A program made the position numbers and the translations under genes. DNA of 19,358 nucleotides, taken from the NCBI GenBank assembly GCA_964572065.1, contig CAZNER010000038.1, forward strand, positions 1 to 19,358, read 5' to 3'. Of the stretch, positions 14,106 through 19,358 are shown in pieces. This DNA comes from CAZNER01 sp964572065. GTDB taxonomy: Bacteria; Patescibacteriota; Dojkabacteria; JAHIVN01. The number at the start of each line of letters is the position of its first letter. Position 1 is the stretch's first letter. Under the pieces are notes generated by a model. The model was not told the DNA's origin. It searched no databases and worked only from the letters and a program-made list of their open reading frames with translations.

Positions 14106-14639
14106 TTATTTTAATGAATACCAATTGTTTTTGTCTCGTCTAATTTTCCCTGAATCATAGAGATATTTTAAAATTGATTCGATCTCTGCAGAAGTAGAAT
14201 CGGAGAAATACCGTCGAAGTTCATAAAGCTTCGTTTTCGCTACTTCTCTAAAATATTGTAGCATATTTTCGATAGATAATTCATGTTTGAGACCGATATT
14301 CACTAATTTTAATAAACGTTCGTTAACTTTCTGCTCGATCATTTGATCTATATTATTATGTGAGATCCCCATCTGTTTTGCAACAATATCTCGGGTTTTC
14401 CCATTAATATTTTCGGAATCTAAGGTGGTGACCTCTGAGGGCACCACCTTAATCTTGTCTAAGTGTTCTTTAGAACCAATCTTAATCCCTTTTTCTGGTT
14501 GTGTTGCTTCTCGCTTTTTTCGATTCTCTTCCTCAACTTCTTTTCGATTTAATTCCGATGTCGAGGCGCCTGCGCCTGGCGCATTCGCATTTTTTTTGCT
14601 GTTGTTCTCTTCAAGACTAGCAAATTTAAATTTCGGCAT
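14106..14639 (-). CDS. HTH DNA-binding protein with disordered N-terminus (partition-like)
   Basis: The 177-residue protein has a low-complexity, charged N-terminal 60 residues (NNSKKNANAPGAGASTSELN), likely disordered, then an HTH at about 80-100 (GKTRDIVAKQMGISHNNI) like the ParB/KorB type, and a C-terminal winged-helix-like region (SAEIESILKYLYDSGKIRRD, about 149-168). It overlaps the RHH gene by 14 bases, and the zinc protein follows after three bases. An RHH protein with a ParB-like HTH protein is a common partition or copy-control pairing in plasmids and is the likely role, by inference. Confidence 0.7.
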   Translation of the reverse strand: MPKFKFASLEENNSKKNANAPGAGASTSELNRKEVEEENRKKREATQPEKGIKIGSKEHLDKIKVVPSEVTTLDSENINGKTRDIVAKQMGISHNNIDQMIEQKVNERLLKLVNIGLKHELSIENMLQYFREVAKTKLYELRRYFSDSTSAEIESILKYLYDSGKIRRDKNNWYSLK

Positions 14640-14889
14640 ATAATGATTTCACTCTCTCTATCTCATTATTATCTAATTCAATTTCAATATCATATTTTAT
14701 GAATTCAGGAATCATTTTTTTGAGAATTAAAGTATCTAAAGTATCTTCAGGATCGTTTTCAGAGACGTATTTGTTTTCAATGATATTTTCGATTGTTGAT
14801 TTTATTGTATTATATTGGCTTTCAGGGACCCGTATAGTTAAAACCTTTGATTTTTCATTAAATTTTTTAGTTCTTCCCATATTAAACAC
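14626..14889 (-). CDS. RHH-family regulator heading the minus-strand operon
   Basis: The 87-residue protein starts at ATG 14889 (an internal ATG at 14880 is an alternative). The pattern KSKVLTIRVPESQYNTIKSTIENIIENKYVS is an RHH strand and helix, followed by a second helix (TLDTLILKKMIPEFIKYD) and an acidic C-terminus. It ends inside the start of the next gene. TTGTATAC-type palindromes at 14896-14957 cover its promoter, which suggests autoregulation. Confidence 0.7.
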   Translation of the reverse strand: MFNMGRTKKFNEKSKVLTIRVPESQYNTIKSTIENIIENKYVSENDPEDTLDTLILKKMIPEFIKYDIEIELDNNEIERVKSLYAEI

Positions 14890-14895
14890 TTTTTT

Positions 14896-15122
14896 TTGTA
14901 TACTTAATTAGTATCGTATACAATATTTAAATGTTTTTATTGGTTTTTCGTATACGACACCAAAATCCTTGTATGATATCTTGTATCGATATATAGAACC
15001 GAAACAAGAAAGAAGGTAATTAGGGGTAGGATATACCAAATTTCAATATAAAAATTGATTTAACCAAAAATTAATTTTCTTCACTATTTTCTGAGATCAG
15101 ATTCTATTATTTTGTATACGAT
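14896..15122. promoter_or_regulatory. TTGTATAC operator group between divergent regulators
   Basis: Sites: TTGTATAC (14896-14903) inverted against GTATACAA (14916-14923), the palindrome TCGTATACGA (14948-14957), TTGTAT tandem at 14969 and 14981 (12 bp apart), and TTGTATACGAT at 15112-15122. They lie upstream of the minus-strand RHH gene and partly upstream of the plus-strand RHH gene at 15276. They resemble the operators at 11904-11961. The remaining bases in 15000-15110 hold nothing that I can name. Confidence 0.55.
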
Positions 15123-15140
15123 ATGATGAAAAATAGTCTA

Positions 15141-15212
15141 TGTAAAGAAATGTTTTACACTTATCCAATGATATGAAGATAATATTGGTTTAATGTAAAG
15201 ACATGTAAAACA
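15141..15212. promoter_or_regulatory. Two TGTAAAGAMATG operator copies before the integrase-linked regulator
   Basis: TGTAAAGAAATGTTTTACA (15141-15159) has arms TGTAAA/TTTACA. TGTAAAGACATGTAAAACA (15194-15212) is a variant. Their centres are 53 bp apart, about five helical turns. A TATATATA stretch follows at 15213-15220. They probably regulate the gene at 15276. Confidence 0.4.
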
Positions 15213-15275
15213 TATATATACATGAAATCCATTTAGATCATAATAAAAAAGTTTTAAATTTCGAGGTATGAAAAT

Positions 15276-15767
15276 ATGCCTAAAACAGAAAGAAATTATA
15301 CCAAAAATATAAATGTGCGTGTTTCTCGGGAACAATTTAAACATTGGGAGATGTACGCAAAGGAAAACGGATTTGATGATATCTCTAAGCTAGTGAGATA
15401 TGCGACCGATGGATTAGTTGAAGGGAGTTTTGGGAAAAAGAGAGAAGTGAATGAATTCGAACCATTAGAGAAAGAAATTGAGGAATTAAAGAGAAATAAT
15501 CGAGAGCTATTAAAAACCCAAAATGAGATTCTAAAAAAACTTGCAAAAGAAAAGGGAGAATCTATTGACTTTGATAAAATTTCTTATCAGAAGCAAATAA
15601 TTATTAATTTACTTCAAGAAATGCCTAGGGATGAATTGGAGATTCAAAAAATTATTCCTGATATGGATGAGATTGAAATTTTAGCGATATTAAACACACT
15701 TTTAGAAGCTTCAATAATTGAACAATATAATGACAAATATAGGGTGATACAAGATAGTAGATTCTAA
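15276..15767 (+). CDS. RHH, coiled-coil and winged-helix regulator
   Basis: The 163-residue protein has residues 1-50 following an RHH pattern (NINVRVSREQFKHWEMYAKENGFDDISKLVRYATDGL), then a coiled coil (about 62-95, EKEIEELKRNNRELLKTQNEILKKL), then a winged-helix-like C-terminus (about 104-158, with SYQKQIIINLLQEMPRDE). Start: ATG 15276 with GAGGT at 15263-15267. Its stop TAA (15765-15767) lies inside the open frame of the integrase gene, so the two are coupled. It may regulate integration or serve as a recombination-directionality factor. Confidence 0.75.
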   Translation: MPKTERNYTKNINVRVSREQFKHWEMYAKENGFDDISKLVRYATDGLVEGSFGKKREVNEFEPLEKEIEELKRNNRELLKTQNEILKKLAKEKGESIDFDKISYQKQIIINLLQEMPRDELEIQKIIPDMDEIEILAILNTLLEASIIEQYNDKYRVIQDSRF

Positions 15768-15867
15768 ATTCGCTACTGAACGCAAATATAGGGATCATTT
15801 TTTAGGAGAAAAAAAACTTGTTCTTTCTTCTATAGATTCGTTTTTTGTTTATAATTATCTAAATGAA
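15754..15867 (+). other. N-terminal core-binding region of the integrase without a normal start codon
   Basis: The integrase frame is open from 15748 and reads as protein (KFATERKYRDHFLGEKK, then FFVYNYLNEVKKRSSGS), matching the usual N-terminal SAM-like domain of tyrosine recombinases. There is no ATG, GTG or TTG before 15868. GGTGAT (15743-15748), a good Shine-Dalgarno core, lies five bases before ATA 15754, so an AUA start is possible; a +1 frameshift from the upstream gene near its stop would also give a fused product; an assembly error is the third option. Confidence 0.55.
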
Positions 15868-16779
15868 GTGAAAAAACGATCTTCAGGATCATATCGCGGT
15901 CAAAAATGCACATTAAAGGCTTTTTTCAACGCTATAAATAAAAATATTGAAAATATCAACATGCTTGATGTGAAAAATTATTTTTCGGATGTTTTGGATA
16001 AAAAAGACATTAAACTTAAAACAAAGGAAATGCGACGGTCTCATTTAAAAAGTTTTTTCTATTATGTTCAAGCTCTCATGTTAGATAGAGGTGTAGAATA
16101 TCAAAATCCAATCCCAAATAAACTCGTCTATCAATTCACTAAAAAACCTGGAGATATTAAAAAACAATCGCAAATCAAAGAAAAAATAATTTCTTCTGAA
16201 AATTTGGAATCTATTCTAAAATATGCTAAGAAAAACCTAAGAAAAAAATATTTTATTTTATTTGCCTTGCTAATATGCACAGGGGCACGACATTCAGAAA
16301 TACGCTCTATCCGATTATCAAATATCCATATGAAAGAGAGATATTTTGAGACAGGGTTTGAGAAAGACGCAAGAAAATCTACATTAAAAAGTGAAGAGGG
16401 TTTATTGTTTTTCTTTCCGAGACAATTTAGTATTTATCTCAATAATTATCTTCTCTCATTAAAGGGAGAGGCAAAGTGGTTGTTTCCCGCAGTGAAAAGT
16501 GAGGGGAAATATGCATTCTTAAATGAAAGTGCACTCTATCATGCTAAGAAAAAGATTGAGAGGGGATTAGGTTTTCATTTTAAAATGCATAGATTTCGAC
16601 ATACATTAGTTAATAATAGATTGATCAAAATGCAATGCCCGTTATGGTTAAGCGAGGGTCTAACGAATCATAAGGTTAGTGAATCAACCCAGGTGAAGCA
16701 TTATGCCTCATTAACTATCAAACAAAAAAGAGCCTTATATGATAAATATTTCCCCTATCGAGAGATCCCCTTTTTTTAA
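15868..16779 (+). CDS. Tyrosine recombinase/integrase
   Basis: From GTG 15868 the protein has 303 residues; with the region above it would have 341. It carries the catalytic set of the family: Arg I in GARHSEIR (R141), a candidate beta-hairpin Lys (K169 or K174), HRFRHT (H241, R244), the third-box His in GLTNHKVSEST (H268) and the nucleophile Tyr279 in KHYAS. The C-terminus is complete. It performs site-specific recombination of the element with a host chromosome or resolves multimers. A strong terminator hairpin follows at 16786-16819. I find no duplicated att core in the window, so the site and direction remain unknown. Confidence 0.85.
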   Translation: MKKRSSGSYRGQKCTLKAFFNAINKNIENINMLDVKNYFSDVLDKKDIKLKTKEMRRSHLKSFFYYVQALMLDRGVEYQNPIPNKLVYQFTKKPGDIKKQSQIKEKIISSENLESILKYAKKNLRKKYFILFALLICTGARHSEIRSIRLSNIHMKERYFETGFEKDARKSTLKSEEGLLFFFPRQFSIYLNNYLLSLKGEAKWLFPAVKSEGKYAFLNESALYHAKKKIERGLGFHFKMHRFRHTLVNNRLIKMQCPLWLSEGLTNHKVSESTQVKHYASLTIKQKRALYDKYFPYREIPFF

Positions 16780-16785
16780 TAATTT

Positions 16786-16819
16786 TCAAAAAGCGCCAAG
16801 CGCCTTTTGATTTTTTTTT
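16786..16819 (+). terminator. Hairpin plus T9 terminator after the integrase
   Basis: TCAAAAAGCGC (16786-16796) pairs with GCGCCTTTTGA (16800-16810) through 10 of 11 positions with a three-base loop, followed by nine T (16811-16819). It lies six bases after the integrase stop. Confidence 0.65.
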
Positions 16820-17162
16820 ACTTCCAATCACCCCAAGGAATATGAGATGGGGTCGGGATTACCTCGTTAAAAAGGTTTTATAGAATCATTAGAATTATTG
16901 AATATTTTTGTTTTTTTGTTCAAAATTTATTTTTGTTTTTTCTATTTTTTTCCTATTATTTGGGGTTTTTCAGATATTAGGGGGGAGAGAAGAGGAAATA
17001 AATAGCCCCATTTTAATCATTTTTATCGTCGGAATCTCTTCGTGAAACACCCCAAATTAGCTCTCTTTTATTATTCTGTTAATATCTCTATCGAATGATT
17101 TAAAAACTGCAAAACAAATGCTTAAATAATGAAAATGAAATTTTTTAAGAGGTGTATAAAAG
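16820..17162. other. Gene-free region with long inverted repeat
   Basis: No gene is visible. A 15-bp inverted repeat with one mismatch, 16958-16972 (ATTTGGGGTTTTTCA) against 17043-17057, encloses 70 bp, and ACCCC/GGGGT pairs near 16830-16855. Upstream of 17163 a TTAAATAA box (17123-17130) and GAGGTG (17150-17155) are the likely promoter and ribosome-binding site for the next gene. Confidence 0.45.
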
Positions 17163-17345
17163 TTGTCAAAATGCAATGTAATCGTAAATTATAGTTTCGA
17201 TAGAGCTTCTGAAGATGCAATAGAAAGGCTCTCAGATACATTGAAACGTAGCAAATCGCTTTTATTAAGGAATATGATAAAATACTTCTCTCAGAATAGT
17301 GAGATTTTAAGAAAAATCAGTGAGGAGTATGAGAACAATGAATAA
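17163..17345 (+). CDS. Small RHH-type protein
   Basis: The 60-residue protein starts at TTG 17163, supported by GAGGTG about eight bases upstream. The pattern NVIVNYSFDRASEDAIERLSDTLKRSKSLLLRNMIKYFSQ is an RHH strand-helix-helix: SFD before helix 1, KRSKS as the turn, then helix 2. It overlaps the next small gene by eight bases. It is probably a transcription or partition regulator of the operon up to the ParB-like gene. Confidence 0.7.
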   Translation: MSKCNVIVNYSFDRASEDAIERLSDTLKRSKSLLLRNMIKYFSQNSEILRKISEEYENNE

Positions 17346-17487
17346 TCTCGATGATATGACTCCAGAAGAACTATTGACCCTGTATAAAAAGAATAAGAGT
17401 AAAATTCGTGAGAATTTGTCACGTATCAATGAATTAGAGGCGGAATTACAGATGAAAATGGAGGATAGCAGGAAAAATAAGGAGTAG
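17338..17487 (+). CDS. Small charged helical peptide
   Basis: A 49-residue frame (MNNLDDMTPEELLTLYKKNK...) starts at ATG 17338 with GAGGAG (17323-17328) upstream and ends at TAG 17487. It overlaps the RHH gene by eight bases. It is highly charged and probably a coiled coil (IRENLSRINELEAELQMKME). Tight coupling, a good ribosome-binding site and protein-like composition argue that it is real. It may pair with the RHH protein, as an antitoxin-like or accessory peptide, but no family is recognised. Confidence 0.6.
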   Translation: MNNLDDMTPEELLTLYKKNKSKIRENLSRINELEAELQMKMEDSRKNKE

Positions 17488-17558
17488 AGATGAGGGTTAA
17501 AACGTGACTGCCAGGCCATTGTTTTGTACTCCTCAATATTATATTCTACTCCCCGACA

Positions 17559-17567
17559 TTTATATAT
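17559..17567 (+). promoter_or_regulatory. TATA box for the 17604 operon
   Basis: TTTATATAT lies 37 bases upstream of ATG 17604, the usual distance for an archaeal promoter with a short leader. An inverted GGGGAGTAG block (CTACTCCCC, 17546-17554) sits at its 5' side; the same block occurs at 3755 and 4814. Confidence 0.5.
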
Positions 17568-17603
17568 GTATGTTCGGTTTTATTTGTTTCGCTATATGTT
17601 GAA

Positions 17604-18038
17604 ATGCCATTCGAATTAAACGCTCGACAAGATTTTCTGAAAAACATAGCCCCGTTCAATGAGCTCAAAAACGAGATACGAGAGAGGTTATATCTCCTCA
17701 AGGTGAACGATACGAGAGAAATTGAGACCCTAATTTTATTGATGTTTGCGTTGGAAATCTTTTCCATTAAATTCAAAAAACTACGAAACCCTGCGGGATT
17801 TGTTGTTAAACTCGTGCATGAGCTTATACAACAATTTAACTCTGCATTCCCTAAAGAGAAACAATTGCTCAATGAATCGGGGATAATGAAATACGTGATA
17901 CACGGACCAGATATCGACCCCGAGAAATTGCGATATCAGCTTGAGAAATTGGAGAAATATTTGGATTATAAAAACTCAAAATTCTGCAAATCGAAAATTC
18001 GAGAAATAATAAAAAATTTCTGCGGTGAGGGATCCTAA
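17604..18038 (+). CDS. Unknown soluble helical protein of 144 residues
   Basis: Mostly alpha-helical and charged (ELKNEIRERLYLLKVNDTREIETLILLMF...), with basic C-terminal helices (LDYKNSKFCKSKIREIIKNF). Its TAA/ATG junction with the next gene is coupled (TAATG at 18036-18040). No motif is recognised. It is the first gene of a three-gene unit with the HAD protein and the ParB-like protein, so it may take part in the same DNA maintenance process. Confidence 0.65.
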   Translation: MPFELNARQDFLKNIAPFNELKNEIRERLYLLKVNDTREIETLILLMFALEIFSIKFKKLRNPAGFVVKLVHELIQQFNSAFPKEKQLLNESGIMKYVIHGPDIDPEKLRYQLEKLEKYLDYKNSKFCKSKIREIIKNFCGEGS

Positions 18039-18634
18039 TGGAATTTGATAAAAATGGGAATATTATTCCCCAGAAAATTAAATTCAATGTGGAGCCTGAT
18101 GAGTTTATTTTAGACTCATACGAAAATCCAAATACTGCAGAGTCTGAAGTATTGCATCCTAGGAAAATTGAGATTTTCGATATCGATGGGTGTATCTGTG
18201 ATAATTTCTTTCCTAATTTAAACGAGAATGCGGATATTAGTGATTTAAAACAGAGAATTTTGAATACACTAATCAACCCAAATTTTGTCGAACATTATAG
18301 AAAATCGGTTGCTCTAAAATATTTTATTACAGGGAGACGATTCAAAGATTTTGGATTTGAAACGTTGGAACAACTAAAAAATCTGCATATCAATCCTGGC
18401 CAGATCGTTTTTTATCCTGATACCTACAACCACACCAAAATTCGCTATAACACGTTCAAAATCTATAACATTCTCAAAATTGCGGTCCAACATAAACCTT
18501 CAGAGATTGTCGTATACGATGATATTATTAGTTATTACCCAAAATTAATTTCATTGGGATTAGCATTGAAAATAGAGAAACTTAGAACCATTCATGTGAA
18601 AAATCATAAGAAATTTTGGAGGAGATATCCTTGA
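18038..18634 (+). CDS. HAD-superfamily phosphatase-like protein
   Basis: The 198-residue protein shows the HAD motifs: motif I FDIDGCICD (nucleophile D48, acid D50, with D55), motif II FITGRR (T98), a lysine candidate for motif III (K134 or K141) and motif IV VVYDDI (D161, D162). A C-terminal basic tail (KNHKKFWRRYP) may bind nucleic acid. Substrate unknown; a 3'-phosphatase or nucleotide phosphatase working on element DNA or RNA is a guess based on the neighbouring ParB-like gene. The last four bases overlap the TTG start of that gene (TTGA), so they are coupled. Confidence 0.75.
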   Translation: MEFDKNGNIIPQKIKFNVEPDEFILDSYENPNTAESEVLHPRKIEIFDIDGCICDNFFPNLNENADISDLKQRILNTLINPNFVEHYRKSVALKYFITGRRFKDFGFETLEQLKNLHINPGQIVFYPDTYNHTKIRYNTFKIYNILKIAVQHKPSEIVVYDDIISYYPKLISLGLALKIEKLRTIHVKNHKKFWRRYP

Positions 18635-19358
18635 CTGACGGAAAACAAATAAAAATAACCGATCTTTATGATTCCAAGATTCAATTAGGTCCAATTGATA
18701 TGTTTGTACCCAATTCTTGGAACACTAATGAAATGTCTCAAGAGGAATTTGATAAACTCAAAGAATCTATTAACATTACTGAAGGAAAATATCTTAGAGA
18801 AAACCCTCTAAAAGTTCGGAGTAGTGATATCTCTGAAAAACTAGAGATTATCGATGGGGAACATCGTTGGAAAGCATGCAAAGAATTAGGGATTAAAAAG
18901 ATCCCTTTTGAAAAGAGTGATATTGATACCGAAAAGGCTCAGAAATTAAACGTTATCTATTCAATGAATCGGGGACAAATAAACTATTTTAAGTTATCGA
19001 AACTCTTGAACGAATATTATAATACCCATAAAATAACCTATAATGACTTGGCAAGTGAATTTGGAATTAATAGTGAAAGCAGAATAAAAATGATCATCCC
19101 TATTTATCAACGATTAAATAACTTTTATGAAGAAAGTCCGGCACCGGACTTTTTTACAAATTCACATTTAGAAGAACTTGCAAATTGTCGATCTGAGTAT
19201 TTCAGGGAAAAATTAATTGATAAAAGTATTGAAAATAAGTGGAATTCAAAAACAATTCGAACCCAAGCAACAAAACTCAATCAAATCTCTGATTATCTAG
19301 AGATTTTAACCCAAAATGAAAGCGAAAGAATATCTATCCTTGAGAATATTGAAGATGT
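18631..19358 (+). CDS. ParB/Spo0J-like partition protein (partial, runs off the window)
   Basis: The frame opens at TTG 18631, preceded by GGAGGAG (18618-18624), and is open for 242 codons to the window edge. Residues 24-80 show a ParB N-terminal fold: VPNSWNTNEMSQEEFDKLKESI, NPLKVR, then IIDGEHRWKACKELG with the GEHR box (76-79). A helical HTH-like middle follows (ITYNDLASEFGINSESRIKM). ParB proteins bind parS and spread on DNA, and some act as nucleotide-dependent nucleases or regulators. The variant GEHRWKA is typical of phage and plasmid ParB-like proteins. A parA gene, if any, lies outside the window. Confidence 0.75.
   Translation, partial: MTDGKQIKITDLYDSKIQLGPIDMFVPNSWNTNEMSQEEFDKLKESINITEGKYLRENPLKVRSSDISEKLEIIDGEHRWKACKELGIKKIPFEKSDIDTEKAQKLNVIYSMNRGQINYFKLSKLLNEYYNTHKITYNDLASEFGINSESRIKMIIPIYQRLNNFYEESPAPDFFTNSHLEELANCRSEYFREKLIDKSIENKWNSKTIRTQATKLNQISDYLEILTQNESERISILENIED

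Noticed and set aside
13720..14911. Plus-strand frames at 13720-14007, 14425-14643 and 14699-14911
   Set aside because: They are antisense to the minus-strand operon, whose proteins have clear motifs; these translations are serine/phenylalanine-rich shadows.
16780..17162. tRNA or attachment site downstream of the integrase
   Set aside because: No tRNA-like fold or duplicated core was found; the hairpin there fits a terminator better.
17869..18276. Minus-strand frame of 135 codons
   Set aside because: It runs antisense to the unknown 17604 gene and the HAD gene, whose motifs and coupled starts are convincing.
1..19358. Assigning the window to a named giant element class such as Borgs
   Set aside because: No class-specific gene set is visible, and the arrays do not look like the perfect in-frame tandem repeats described for those elements.

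Overview
The window looks like part of an archaeal extrachromosomal or integrated mobile element. The evidence is: AT-rich DNA with short TATA-like boxes (for example near 17560); Shine-Dalgarno sites of the GGAGGTGA type (304-317, 3041-3050); T-rich terminators; five ribbon-helix-helix (RHH) proteins and one AbrB-type protein; a tyrosine recombinase; an AAA+/SF3-like replication ATPase; ParB-like proteins; and a giant surface protein with a DNRLRE-like domain, a family common on archaeal cell surfaces. I cannot name the host from sequence alone. No cas genes, tRNAs, rRNAs or insertion sequences are visible.

Layout. 1-3273 (+) is a replication-type operon: the end of an upstream gene, two zinc-finger proteins, a 662+ residue replication ATPase whose N-terminal coding frame is broken, and a small helical protein. 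3274-4440 is non-coding. It carries about 11 GGTAAGA/TCTTACC boxes, several of them in inverted pairs, and paired AT-rich 13-mers, so it is a good candidate replication origin. It ends in eroded coding fragments. 4363-6092 is the most unusual part: two tandem copies of a cassette made of a leader-like sequence, an array of 28-bp repeats with about 33-bp spacers (6 and 10 repeats), and a conserved element of about 135-230 bp with covarying stems. Most spacers contain an inverted repeat of their own, which normal CRISPR spacers do not.

6254-11896 (+) is an accessory operon with overlapping or nearly touching genes: an RHH regulator, a one-TM protein, a 1221-residue signal-peptide/beta-rich/coiled-coil/TM surface protein, a two-TM protein, a PD-(D/E)XK-like nuclease and an unknown protein. 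11897-12886 holds small regulators around TTGTATATACAA operators. 12992-13309 is a parB relic. 13635-14889 (-) is a three-gene DNA-binding operon (RHH, disordered HTH protein, DUF6011-like zinc protein). 15276-16779 (+) is an RHH/coiled-coil regulator overlapping a tyrosine integrase in another frame. 17163-19358 (+) holds an RHH protein, a small charged peptide, an unknown protein, a HAD-family phosphatase and a ParB-like protein that runs off the window.

Together the genes suggest a self-maintaining element: replication (ATPase plus iterons), partition (ParB, RHH proteins), integration (recombinase), and a cell-surface or virion-like module. Gene families are assigned by reading motifs; no searches were run.
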